A stretch of DNA of 64,000 bases. Origin: Anaerolineae bacterium (GTDB lineage Bacteria > Chloroflexota > Anaerolineae > Aggregatilineales > Phototrophicaceae). This document shows, piece by piece, positions 40,512 to 48,961 of this stretch. The stretch covers positions 1-64,000 of the forward strand of contig JALHNB010000012.1 of the NCBI GenBank assembly GCA_022843745.1, given 5' to 3'. A program made the translations under genes and the position numbers. Numbering within the stretch: the stretch's first letter is position 1; the number at the start of each line of letters is the position of its first letter. Below the pieces are notes generated by a model. It saw nothing but the letters and a program-made list of their open reading frames with translations. It made no database searches and was not told the origin of the DNA.

Positions 40512-40769
40512 ATGAAAAAACGTGTCTTGAAGAATCGACTGCTCACCTTGATCCAGGAGCGTGAGCAGAAAATCAGCCGCCGAATCAAATTGAAAGACCT
40601 GGCGGAGTTTGTCGGCGTGACTAATCACACGATCACGAGCTGGATTCGCAATGACGTGCGCAAGTATGAAGCGCACATCATTGAAGGTTTTTGCGACTAT
40701 TTCGATTGCGATATTAACGATTTGCTCTATTTTGAAATGTTGGATGTCGAACCCGCCCCTGAGGCGTGA
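40512..40769 (+). CDS. Small Cro/CI-type HTH regulator
   Basis: An 85-aa protein with an XRE-like helix-turn-helix (IKLKDLAEFVGVTNHTITSWIRNDVRKYEAHIIEGFCDYFDCDINDLLYFE), ending in an acidic tail. The domain fills the protein, so it binds DNA as a dimer without effector domain. Divergent from the DinD/BRO-like gene and probably its repressor. Only 17 bp separate its stop from the end of the convergent gene at 40787. Confidence 0.85.
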   Translation: MKKRVLKNRLLTLIQEREQKISRRIKLKDLAEFVGVTNHTITSWIRNDVRKYEAHIIEGFCDYFDCDINDLLYFEMLDVEPAPEA

Positions 40770-40786
40770 TTGAATACAAATGGCCT

Positions 40787-41242
40787 CTAATTGATTCCTG
40801 CCCGCTGCTTCAACGCCTGGAGGAAACCGGCCTCTTCTGAGGATATTTTTTCTCCGCGACCAAACATGCCCTCGCCGGCTTCGTGGGCGACCTGCTGCGC
40901 CAGCGCCACCAGGAACGCGCGGTAGCCGGGGCCATCCGGGTCGTCACCCAAAATTGACAGCACCAGATCAACCTGCTCTAAAACGGCGTTGCCGCTGACC
41001 AGCGTTTTTTCTGTCGGGAGTTCATCTTTTGTCAGGTTTGAGGCAAAGGCAAAACACTCTTGCAGAAGAACGTTGCCCTGAAACGGCTCGACAGCCGCCT
41101 GCATAAATTCTAACCCGGCTTTGAGTTCCATCGTAAAGCTGACCGGGCCAGTTTTATCGACCTGGGCTGTTCCCGCTATCAACCATATGGGAAGTTCCAA
41201 AAGAATCTGAAGTTCTTCGTCGCTATAGTGTTTCAAGATCAA
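40787..41242 (-). CDS. Hypothetical cytoplasmic protein
   Basis: A 151-aa acidic, probably all-helical protein with no named domain. The pattern ISSEEAGFLQALKQRAGI at the C-terminus and the helices GYRAFLVALAQQVAHEAGEG suggest a small helical bundle. It is the last gene of the colinear galactoside cluster, 27 bp after the DUF4058 gene, and may be translated from the same transcript. Confidence 0.6.
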   Translation of the reverse strand: MILKHYSDEELQILLELPIWLIAGTAQVDKTGPVSFTMELKAGLEFMQAAVEPFQGNVLLQECFAFASNLTKDELPTEKTLVSGNAVLEQVDLVLSILGDDPDGPGYRAFLVALAQQVAHEAGEGMFGRGEKISSEEAGFLQALKQRAGIN

Positions 41243-41269
41243 TCTCCTTAAACCATTGCTTTCAGTGTA

Positions 41270-42226
41270 TCAGGCATTGTTGAGCGCGGCGATTCGGGTT
41301 AGCGCTTCCTCAAGTGCTACCGGCTCGACGGCGAACGGCCCTGTCTCTAAGTCGATGCCCTGCTGCGCCTTGTCTAGAACTGTCACCATACGCGCGGCGA
41401 TTCGCGCTTGATCGGCTGGGCTATAGCGCTCAAAATTCAGTGGAAATTGCGAATAATCGACAAAATCGCCATAATACCCTTCCTCAAGTGTCTTACGGTA
41501 TGGCAAGCCGAAATCGAAATCCAGAGTATCGCCAGCATTGAGTGGAATCGTCGCTATTGGAAGTGGCTTATCGACATCAAATGGAATAACTTGAGTGGGG
41601 CCTTTCTCAAGAATTGGGCGTGGATCAATAATGATGATACGGTAAGGGTGAGCTTGCAGATGCCCTATGCTGTAATCAAAAATCGTACGAAATGTTGGGC
41701 TAGATTCGTGAAGATAATCGAGTTCAATAAATACCAATCCATTGATGAGCAAATCGAGTCGCTTACGTTGATAGGCTTGTGCATCGCCACTGTTTCCTTT
41801 GTTGCTTGGTGAAAGCAATTCGACCCAGGCCACAGGAGCATCTGTTTGCATGTCTTTCGATTCAAATGGGTAGACAGCTACGGCCCAAAAAGGCGTTTCA
41901 CTCAATTCATCTTCGTCAAGGAGTTCACCGAAAGGAATAGTTTGTGCCATTGCCATTGTCGTCGATGGTTGAAATTGGCGTTGCGGGTTTAAATCAGAAA
42001 TCAAAACATCTGACTTTGGGCTTCCACCTTTTTCACGTCGTATCTGGAGCGATTGCTCTAATTTTGTGATGTAACCCAGCGGACGCAACTGTGCCATGAG
42101 TGTATCTGCGAGATGGACAATGTGGCGCGTATGAAAACTACTCCATTCACCTTCAGCCTGCCAATAGCTATGCAGATGCGGATTGATACCCGGATATTGA
42201 TTTTTGACCGAGCGAACTGGCTTCAT
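41270..42226 (-). CDS. DUF4058 family protein
   Basis: A 318-aa protein with the DUF4058 pattern: NQYPGINPHLHSYWQAEGEWSSFHTRHIVHLADTLMAQL at the N-terminus, SLQIRR, a central VAWVELLSPSNKGN (conserved ELLSPSNK) and IELDYLHESSP. Start 42226 follows an AGGG; the longer start at 42280 would overlap galK. The family is common in Cyanobacteria and Chloroflexota and unexplained; the ELLSPxNK core resembles Uma2/PD-(D/E)XK nucleases. A second copy lies at 55598. Confidence 0.85.
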   Translation of the reverse strand: MKPVRSVKNQYPGINPHLHSYWQAEGEWSSFHTRHIVHLADTLMAQLRPLGYITKLEQSLQIRREKGGSPKSDVLISDLNPQRQFQPSTTMAMAQTIPFGELLDEDELSETPFWAVAVYPFESKDMQTDAPVAWVELLSPSNKGNSGDAQAYQRKRLDLLINGLVFIELDYLHESSPTFRTIFDYSIGHLQAHPYRIIIIDPRPILEKGPTQVIPFDVDKPLPIATIPLNAGDTLDFDFGLPYRKTLEEGYYGDFVDYSQFPLNFERYSPADQARIAARMVTVLDKAQQGIDLETGPFAVEPVALEEALTRIAALNNA

Positions 42227-42242
42227 AATGTTGCCCTCGAAT

Positions 42243-43379
42243 CTATAACACCTCTGCCCCGTTAGTCGCGCTGCACACATAAATATTCGGTGTCAGGTTC
42301 GCCGTCTTTTGATAGGTCGCGCTGACGGCATCAGCAAACGTTTCAGCGCTTTCTGAGTGAACGAGCGCCACCGCACAGCCGCCAAATCCCGCTCCGGTCA
42401 TCCGTGCGCCGTAGCAGCTTTCCTGTGCCTGAGCGCACCGTACCATGATATTCAGATTATCGCTGGACACCTCAAAATCGTCGCGCAGGCTGTCATGGCT
42501 GGCGTTCATCAATACGCCTAAACGGACAGCGTCGCCCCGGCGCATGGCTTCAGCCGCTTCTACCGTGCGGTCATTTTCCGAAATGACATGGCGGGCGCGG
42601 CGGCGAGTCATCTCGTCCAGCTCGGCGGCGCGGCTGTGAAATTCCTCCATCGTCACATCACGCAGCGCAGTTACGCCGAAAAATCGCGCAGCGGCTTCAC
42701 ATTGGCTGCGGCGTTCGTTATATGCCGAATCGACCAGCCCGCGCCGGGTGGCGGTATCCAGTACGACAATCGACGTATTGGGCGGTAGCGGCACAAGCTG
42801 CGTATCCAGCGAACGGCAGTCGATCAGCAGCGCGTGATTTTCGACTCCTGCGGCAGAAATCATCTGATCCATGATGCCGCAGTTCATGCCGACCCATTCG
42901 TTTTCCGCACGCTGTGCCAGCCGTGCCATCGTCGCTGCATTCCAGGGAAGATTCGACGTGACTCCGAATGCCCGTGCCGTCGCCAGTTCAACCGACGCCG
43001 ATGACGACAAACCCGCGCCAATCGGCACATCCCCAGCCAGCACACCGTCCCATCCTTGCAGCGTGTAGCCTGCCGCCTTCAGCACCCAGGTAACACCTTT
43101 GACGTATTCCGACCAGCCTGCCTGCTCATTTTCAAATTTTGATAACGGAAATTTGGCTGTTTCGTCAAAATCGAGCGAGTGTGCCACGACCTGACCGTCT
43201 TCGCGGGGACGCAGCGCGATATATGTCGCCCGGTTAATCGCCATCGGCAGGACAAAGCCGTCGTTGTAGTCGGTGTGTTCGCCGATCAGGTTGACTCGCC
43301 CCGGCGCACGGACAACCGCCGAGGGCGCTGAGCCAAAGCGTTTTTGAAATTCTTGCGTGACTTGCTGTTGTAGGGACAT
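42243..43379 (-). CDS. galK: Galactokinase
   Basis: Phosphorylates galactose to galactose-1-phosphate with ATP (Leloir pathway). The 378-aa protein is full length. Motifs: the galactokinase signature APGRVNLIGEHTDYNDGFVLPMAI (about residues 25-48), the GHMP ATP loop VPIGAGLSSSASVELATA and the C-terminal MTGAGFGGCAVALV. It is in a cluster with galT and melA, separated from galT by a Uma2 gene. Confidence 0.96.
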   Translation of the reverse strand: MSLQQQVTQEFQKRFGSAPSAVVRAPGRVNLIGEHTDYNDGFVLPMAINRATYIALRPREDGQVVAHSLDFDETAKFPLSKFENEQAGWSEYVKGVTWVLKAAGYTLQGWDGVLAGDVPIGAGLSSSASVELATARAFGVTSNLPWNAATMARLAQRAENEWVGMNCGIMDQMISAAGVENHALLIDCRSLDTQLVPLPPNTSIVVLDTATRRGLVDSAYNERRSQCEAAARFFGVTALRDVTMEEFHSRAAELDEMTRRRARHVISENDRTVEAAEAMRRGDAVRLGVLMNASHDSLRDDFEVSSDNLNIMVRCAQAQESCYGARMTGAGFGGCAVALVHSESAETFADAVSATYQKTANLTPNIYVCSATNGAEVL

Positions 43380-43412
43380 GGGTATCTCTTTAATTGATGA
43401 AAGTAAAAACGA

Positions 43413-44000
43413 CTAATCTTCCACATCGGGCAGCGCGAACAAATCTTTGATACTGATCTCCAGGCCAGGGAAAAGTGATTCGGCGCGTAAAGTGTCACTC
43501 TCTCCATAAATCCGAATCTGGTTAACCCCGTGAATATGTTGGTGTAGTTCGTGCTGGTCAGGGTACAGCACCCACACTTGCACTGTACCATAAGCAAAAT
43601 AATCACGGATTTTGGCGAGTAATTCCTGGGCGCTGTCATCCGGCGACATCACTTCGATTGCCAAATCTGGCGCACCAGGAAAGGGCAGCCCCAAATCAAA
43701 ATCCTTTGGCAGACGACCTTTGCGGATAAACGAAGCATCGGGGATGCGCGTCTTACGAACACCAGTCTCAGGGTCAATATACAGGACATAAATGAGATTG
43801 TCGGTGCAAACGTAGCCCAGTTTGTTTGGTGTGGCGAAATCATAAAGCACTCGATAAGCATTACCCGCGACAATCACATGCCTGAAGCCAACTGGTGACA
43901 TCTCTACAATCTCCCCATCAATAATTTCAAACCGTCCCTCTTTCGCAGCCAGTCTGAGCAAATCTTGCATCGTGATTGGTTTAATTAAAACTGCGTCCAT
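43413..44000 (-). CDS. Uma2-family (DUF820) putative restriction-endonuclease-fold protein
   Basis: A 195-aa PD-(D/E)XK nuclease-like protein. The start at 44000 follows AGAGGA. Typical features are ITMQDLLRLAAKEGRFEIIDGEIVEMSPVG, the acidic motif GAPDLAIEVMSPDDSAQELLAKIRDYFAYGTVQVWVLYP and KTRIPDASFIRKGR. Uma2 proteins are abundant in Chloroflexota and Cyanobacteria; their role is unknown. It lies between galT and galK with spacings of 18 and 33 bp, so it seems to be co-transcribed with sugar genes. Confidence 0.88.
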   Translation of the reverse strand: MDAVLIKPITMQDLLRLAAKEGRFEIIDGEIVEMSPVGFRHVIVAGNAYRVLYDFATPNKLGYVCTDNLIYVLYIDPETGVRKTRIPDASFIRKGRLPKDFDLGLPFPGAPDLAIEVMSPDDSAQELLAKIRDYFAYGTVQVWVLYPDQHELHQHIHGVNQIRIYGESDTLRAESLFPGLEISIKDLFALPDVED

Positions 44001-44018
44001 TATTGCATCCTCTATCAA

Positions 44019-45053
44019 TCAACCCTGCTTCTTATAATGCACTTCCGACAGTCCGCGCAGACGTTCCGCCGCCTGCTCTGCCGTCAGGTCGCGCTGGACT
44101 TCAGCCATCATCTCATAGCCGACCATGAATTTTTTGACCGTTGCCGAACGCAGCAGCGGCGGGTAAAAATGGGCGTGAAGCTGCCAGTGCTGGTAATCGC
44201 CGTCCGTCGGTGCGCCGTGCCAGCCCATCGAATATGGAAATGAGACTTCAAATAAATTGTCGTAGCGCGTCAGCAGTCGCTTCAAGATGTCTGCCAGCGA
44301 ATCGCGCTCGTCGTCGCTCAAATCCGGCAGACGCAGCACGTGGCGTTTGGGCAGCAGCATGGTCTCGAACGGCCAGAACGCCCAGTATGGCACGACAAAA
44401 AGCCAATGCTCATTTTCCACGACCACTCGTTCGCCCTGCTCCAGTTCCAGCGCGGCGTAATCGACCAGCAGTGGCGAACGATGCTCGACAAAATATGCCC
44501 GCTGGTGATCATTCTCTTTCGAGATTTCGTTGGGCAGCACCGTTTCCGCCCACACCTGCCCGTGAGGATGCGGGTTCGAGCAGCCCATAATTTCGCCCTT
44601 GTTCTCGAAAATCTGCACCCAGCGATATTTTGGCCCCAGTTCGCTGACCTGATCTGCCCATACATCCACGACCTTGCGGATGTCAGCGGCGGGCATCTCC
44701 GGCAGTGTTAAATTATGGCGTGGCGAAAAGCAGATCACGCGGCTTGTCCCCTGTACACCTTCAGCCACTAATAATAGATTGGCCGATTCGGGTGGCGCGG
44801 GTGTATCCGGCAAAATCGCGGCAAAATCGTTCGTAAAAACAAAGGTACTGGTATATGGCGGATTGTTCAGGCCGCCTGCGCGTTCGTTGCCAGGGCAAAG
44901 ATAGCATTTCGGGTCATATGGTGCGCGGTCATCCTGCGGCGGACGCTCGACTTTGCCCTGCCAGGGGCGCTTGTTGCGGTGCGGCGAAACCAGCACGTAT
45001 TCGCCCGTAAGCGGGTTATAACGGCGGTGCGGGTGATCAGTGGGGTTAAACAT
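44019..45053 (-). CDS. galT: Galactose-1-phosphate uridylyltransferase
   Basis: Exchanges UMP between UDP-glucose and galactose-1-phosphate. The 344-aa protein has the HIT-like fold motifs: [19 protein letters not shown] at the N-terminus, the Cys zinc site region [12 protein letters not shown] and the active-site [12 protein letters not shown] (HPH) near residues 158-169. The C-terminal [15 protein letters not shown] contains later His ligands. Upstream it is 32 bp from a secreted-protein gene; downstream come Uma2 and galK. Confidence 0.96.
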   Translation of the reverse strand: MFNPTDHPHRRYNPLTGEYVLVSPHRNKRPWQGKVERPPQDDRAPYDPKCYLCPGNERAGGLNNPPYTSTFVFTNDFAAILPDTPAPPESANLLLVAEGVQGTSRVICFSPRHNLTLPEMPAADIRKVVDVWADQVSELGPKYRWVQIFENKGEIMGCSNPHPHGQVWAETVLPNEISKENDHQRAYFVEHRSPLLVDYAALELEQGERVVVENEHWLFVVPYWAFWPFETMLLPKRHVLRLPDLSDDERDSLADILKRLLTRYDNLFEVSFPYSMGWHGAPTDGDYQHWQLHAHFYPPLLRSATVKKFMVGYEMMAEVQRDLTAEQAAERLRGLSEVHYKKQG

Positions 45054-45085
45054 ATTCAGTCCTCAACAAGGCAAACAAATAATCA

Positions 45086-46429
45086 TCAGGGGCAAGTCAA
45101 CGACGGTTGCCCGTTTATCAGCAGATAACGTCCAAAGCGTGCGTCAGGATTAACGGCGTAAACGCGCAGAATAGCCTGTTCGCCGCTGCTGAAAATATTC
45201 GGCAAAACGAGATCGTAGCCCTGGAAACCGCTGATGCCCAACACCGTCACCAGATCGCTTCGAAAGCTGTTCGCCGTCGCGTGGTCGATCAATTCTTCTT
45301 CACCAGCGGCGTTGACGCGGTAGACTTCGATTTCCAGAGGTTCATCGGAAGTACCCGCGTCATAAGCCCAACCCGCCACGCGCAGACAGTTAGCTAAATC
45401 AACATAACCATATGGTGTTGTCAGGTCAGATGGTCGCAGTTCGTATAACTGGCGCATCGAATCCTGCACCTGCGCCAATGTCCCGACGATGACAAAGCTT
45501 TCGTAAGTATAAACCTGCGGCATCAATGGCTGCTCGACGCGCCCTATGCTCCATTTGTTGGTGCTGTTAGCGGAGTCTGGATTCTCATAGCCCAATATCG
45601 AATATTGCGTCACCTGCTCGGTGGTGTATGCCCCCATCGCGTACTCGCCATCGGGTGTCGAAAGAATCGGCGGCAAACCGCTGGCGCTGACAAAGCTGAA
45701 TGGAAATGAATCGCCTGCCGATTCTGCCGCGCTCAATTCGCCGCTTGAGGGGTCAAAAAACCAGTATTGGTTAAATTCGTATGTCAGGTAGCCTGTAGGG
45801 ATTTCTAACGACAAGGCTTTTGCGCCGTCCGGCACGATGATATTGGCGGTCATGCGGATCACATTTTCCAGGCCTGCATAGCCAATTTCCACTGTTTTGT
45901 GCAGCACGGAATCGGAAACGAGCGAGGTATTGACACCTTTTTCGATCCCTTCGGGACAAATTCCGCCTTGCTCGTCCGGTGCTGTCCAGTAGGCGGGCAG
46001 CGATGTGGTCGAAAGTATGTTGGCTGCGGCACTGCATACACTGAGTAAGCGGCTGGTCGAGGTGGAACTACGTGCGTCTGCCATAGAGCCACCTTCTGTC
46101 GGATTCAAACACTCTCCCTGACCGTTGACCTGCCAGGCGTATTGAATCTGCCGCCCATGATCGAAGGCATTGACGAATTCTTTGCCGTTCCAGGTGAGCG
46201 AATCAATCGCGCCGCCAAATCGCGCCGAGATTTTCAGTGTGAGGGATTCGCCGTTGACGGTTGCGCGGAGTTCGCGTGTGTAATTTGCGTCAATATTCGT
46301 CTCGCAAATTTCCTCAGCGGAGACAGATGATGCAGCACTTAAAATGATAACGAAGATGATTACAAATAACGCTAAACGCAATCTCATATTCAACAATTTT
46401 CTGAATACATTGGTTTTATCAAATGTCAT
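45086..46429 (-). CDS. Secreted protein of unknown function in the galactoside cluster
   Basis: A 447-aa exported protein. An inner Met at 46387 would begin the signal MRLRLALFVIIFVIILSAASS; the longer start at 46429 leaves a 14-residue extension. The mature part begins SAEEICETNIDANYTRELRATVNGESLTLKISARFGGAIDSLTWNGKEFVNAFDHGRQIQYAW, which resembles the start of a galactose-mutarotase or glycosidase beta-sandwich. The last ~110 residues (YGYVDLANCLRVAGWAYDAGTSDEPLEIEVYRV) look like a separate beta domain. No catalytic residues can be named. It fits binding or modification of sugars outside the cell. Confidence 0.7.
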   Translation of the reverse strand: MTFDKTNVFRKLLNMRLRLALFVIIFVIILSAASSVSAEEICETNIDANYTRELRATVNGESLTLKISARFGGAIDSLTWNGKEFVNAFDHGRQIQYAWQVNGQGECLNPTEGGSMADARSSTSTSRLLSVCSAAANILSTTSLPAYWTAPDEQGGICPEGIEKGVNTSLVSDSVLHKTVEIGYAGLENVIRMTANIIVPDGAKALSLEIPTGYLTYEFNQYWFFDPSSGELSAAESAGDSFPFSFVSASGLPPILSTPDGEYAMGAYTTEQVTQYSILGYENPDSANSTNKWSIGRVEQPLMPQVYTYESFVIVGTLAQVQDSMRQLYELRPSDLTTPYGYVDLANCLRVAGWAYDAGTSDEPLEIEVYRVNAAGEEELIDHATANSFRSDLVTVLGISGFQGYDLVLPNIFSSGEQAILRVYAVNPDARFGRYLLINGQPSLTCP

Positions 46430-46444
46430 ATCTTATGTGAAGCA

Positions 46445-47296
46445 TTACGGCTTGGGACGTTGCCCATTATGTGGTGGGCCAAAATTGGAGTAGTCAATTA
46501 CCCAATCCCTACTCTGAAGATATGTGTCAAGATAGCCACCTGAAATCGCTATCTCTCTATAGATCATGTTAAAGTCTTCAGCGAAGCTAGTTAGATCGAC
46601 TTGGACACGTTGCATAGCATCGAGATCATACTTTACTGTAGTTGGGTCTATCACAATTTGACCCTTAACTATATTGCTGTCTATGAAAAAATGATTTTGG
46701 CCTATACTGCACCATATTAAACCATAATGGTCAAGATGATCCCTTATAATCATACGATCAATACATCTTTTTAGGGGGTTGGCTATCTGGTTTATACCCC
46801 TGCCTTGAACTAGGTCGCGCGTTGAACGCGGCGTATAATTCCAAACTTCATGATTGGGTTTGACTTCGACTCGGGGTTTTTGGGTAACTACAATAGTTAC
46901 GAGATTGCTTAATGCATTTAGACTGCTATATAGGCTAGAGTATATTGCTTTCCATGTTCTGCGAATGTTGATTAGGTGTTCTCCCGTCGATGTATTTCGG
47001 TTCAGTTCAGAACCCAGTTCATTGAAAAAGCTGATTGCATCAGCCATATTTGTATAGACAGAATAATGTGTAAGACTAATCCCAATTAGATCAGTCCATT
47101 CCTCATCCGAAAGTGGAGTATGTCCCGTTTTCCACCAAACGCAATTCTGATCTGGGTTAACTTTAGCCTGTGGCGCTCTTAGCACTTCTCGAAATTGCCA
47201 CCAATATTCCATATATTTCTGTGTAAAAGGCTTAAAGGTTTCCTCAATAGCATCGCCACCATATCCGCCTTGAGTAAAGTCTATATCCTGACTCAT
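46445..47296 (-). CDS. Orphan protein with lower G+C content
   Basis: A 283-aa soluble protein that I do not recognise. Trp/Tyr-rich N-terminus (KYMEYWWQFREVL), Asn-rich helices and SRTRDLVQGRG-like segments in the middle are its visible features. The DNA is clearly more A/T-rich and uses A/T-ending codons more than the genes on each side, which suggests recent acquisition. It sits between melA and the secreted protein in the same orientation, so the cluster may have been interrupted by it. Confidence 0.65.
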   Translation of the reverse strand: MSQDIDFTQGGYGGDAIEETFKPFTQKYMEYWWQFREVLRAPQAKVNPDQNCVWWKTGHTPLSDEEWTDLIGISLTHYSVYTNMADAISFFNELGSELNRNTSTGEHLINIRRTWKAIYSSLYSSLNALSNLVTIVVTQKPRVEVKPNHEVWNYTPRSTRDLVQGRGINQIANPLKRCIDRMIIRDHLDHYGLIWCSIGQNHFFIDSNIVKGQIVIDPTTVKYDLDAMQRVQVDLTSFAEDFNMIYREIAISGGYLDTYLQSRDWVIDYSNFGPPHNGQRPKP

Positions 47297-47384
47297 TCTG
47301 AGTTTCCTGCTACTTTTGCGTTTGACATATTAGCCTGCCAGCATCCCAAAAGCTGAGACGCTGACAGGCTGAAATGCTGACGAG

Positions 47385-48683
47385 CTAGTTGTACTGCGGC
47401 AGCCAATCGCCGTGTGCTTCGATCAGGTCATCCACCAGCGACCAGATTTGATCGAGCGAAAGTTCGGCGGCGGTGTGTGGGTCGAGCATAGCGGCGTGAT
47501 AGATGTGTTCGCGCTTGCGGGTCAGCGCGGCCTCGACGATGAGCGATTGCACGTTGATATTGGTTTGCATCAGCGCGGCGAGCTGTGGCGGCAGTTTGCC
47601 GATTTTCGTCGGCTGTAAACCGTTTTTGTCTACCAGGCAAGGCACTTCTACGCAGCAGCCCTGGGGCAAGTTGTCGATCAGGCCGACATTGGGAACATTG
47701 CCATAAATGACGACTGGCTCGTCCGTCTCCATGCTGTTGATGATCTGTGAGCCGTATTCCATGCTGCGTTCGACCTCAAACGGCACCGTTGGGTTTTCAA
47801 GCTCGGCGCGGAGTTGGTGCCAGCCTGCAAGCTGATTTTCGCAGCGGGTGATGTATTCATCCAGCGGAATGTTAAATTCTTCGATCAGATCAGGGCGGTC
47901 ACGCTTGATGAAATAGGGTGTGTATTCGGCGAAATGTTCGCTCGACTCGGTTACGAAGTAGCCCAGACGCTTGAGCATCTCGTAGCGGACGCGATTCCAG
48001 TCCGGTACCCGGTCTTCTGCGATGACTTTGTGCATCAGTGGGTACAGATTTTCGCCATCGCGCTCGAATTTCAGATAGAACGCCATGTGGTTAATACCCG
48101 CACACAGGTAATTGATTTCGTCGGGGTCGATGCCCATGTCACGCGCCAGTTGGTGCGCTGTTCCCTGGACACTGTGGCAGAGGCCGACAGTCTTGATCGT
48201 GCTGGCACGGCTGATCGCCCAGCAAACCGATGCCATAGGATTGACGTAATTCAGCAGTGTCGCGTCTGGGCAAAGCTCCTCCATGTCCTTCGTGACATCC
48301 TGGAACACACGGATGGTACGCAGTCCGCGCATGATGCCGCCGATTCCGAGCGTGTCGGCGATGGTCTGGCGAAGGCCATATTTTTTGGGAATTTCGAAAT
48401 CGGTGACAGTACCGGGTTTGTAACCGCCAATCTGGAACATGGTAATGGCGTAATCCGCGCCGTCAAGCGATTTGCGGCGGTCTGTGGTGGCTTCAATCGT
48501 CGGTTTCACGCCCAACGTATCAGCGACACGATGCGCGACGACTTCAGATGTTTTCAGGCGTTCCGCGTCAATGTCGAAAAGGCTGATCGTCGAATTTGCC
48601 AGGTCGGGGTAGCTGAGAATATCTCCGAGCAGATTTTGAGCGAAGACCGTGCTTCCCGCGCCGATAAATGTGATCTTAGGCAT
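47385..48683 (-). CDS. melA: Alpha-galactosidase, glycoside hydrolase family 4
   Basis: NAD- and Mn-dependent alpha-galactosidase acting on melibiose-like galactosides. The 432-aa protein begins with the Rossmann motif MPKITFIGAGSTVFAQNLLGD. Family 4 markers are NYVNPMASVCWAI, GLCHSVQGTAHQLA (metal Cys and neighbouring His) and CAGINHMAFYLKF. The CHS motif favours alpha-galactosidase over 6-phospho-glucosidase members. It heads the colinear galactoside cluster and would feed galactose to galK and galT. Confidence 0.94.
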   Translation of the reverse strand: MPKITFIGAGSTVFAQNLLGDILSYPDLANSTISLFDIDAERLKTSEVVAHRVADTLGVKPTIEATTDRRKSLDGADYAITMFQIGGYKPGTVTDFEIPKKYGLRQTIADTLGIGGIMRGLRTIRVFQDVTKDMEELCPDATLLNYVNPMASVCWAISRASTIKTVGLCHSVQGTAHQLARDMGIDPDEINYLCAGINHMAFYLKFERDGENLYPLMHKVIAEDRVPDWNRVRYEMLKRLGYFVTESSEHFAEYTPYFIKRDRPDLIEEFNIPLDEYITRCENQLAGWHQLRAELENPTVPFEVERSMEYGSQIINSMETDEPVVIYGNVPNVGLIDNLPQGCCVEVPCLVDKNGLQPTKIGKLPPQLAALMQTNINVQSLIVEAALTRKREHIYHAAMLDPHTAAELSLDQIWSLVDDLIEAHGDWLPQYN

Positions 48684-48748
48684 TTCTGTACCTCATATGG
48701 ATGAATAAGTTTGATTGACCGTTTCGCATCGAAATGCGATTTCCGCCT

Positions 48749-48789
48749 ATTATATCGGTTCTGATCGCTTTTTGGAGCGCGCTCCAAAA
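48749..48789 (-). promoter_or_regulatory. melA promoter with LacI-type operator
   Basis: TTTTGGAGCGCGCTCCAAAA (48770-48789) is a perfect 20-bp palindrome of the sort bound by LacI/GalR-family repressors (central CG step). A perfect TATAAT (reverse of 48749-48754) lies 15 bp downstream of it on the minus strand, so the operator covers the -35 region. A second hairpin TCGCAT-CGAA-ATGCGA (48724-48739) is in the leader. This predicts sugar-responsive repression of the galactoside cluster. Confidence 0.65.
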
Positions 48790-48923
48790 CCAGCAAGTGA
48801 AGGGTATAAGGCTAACTTTTATCAATTTCTTAATTGGGTCAGTAATTGTTCTTAATACCTTTATGGTTATCATCGCGAAATCATAGAGTCCTCTGTACCT
48901 CTGTGTGTAGCTGGCTTACTACC

Positions 48924-48959
48924 GAAAGCGCCGCCCAAAATTTCCTCGGTGGCGCTTTC
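48924..48959. terminator. Hairpin after the PrimPol gene
   Basis: GAAAGCGCCGCC (48924-48935) pairs with GGTGGCGCTTTC (48948-48959) in a 12-bp stem with one G-T pair. It lies three bases from the stop codon of the PrimPol gene. No long T-run follows, so terminator activity is only likely. Confidence 0.5.
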
Positions 48960-48961
48960 AT

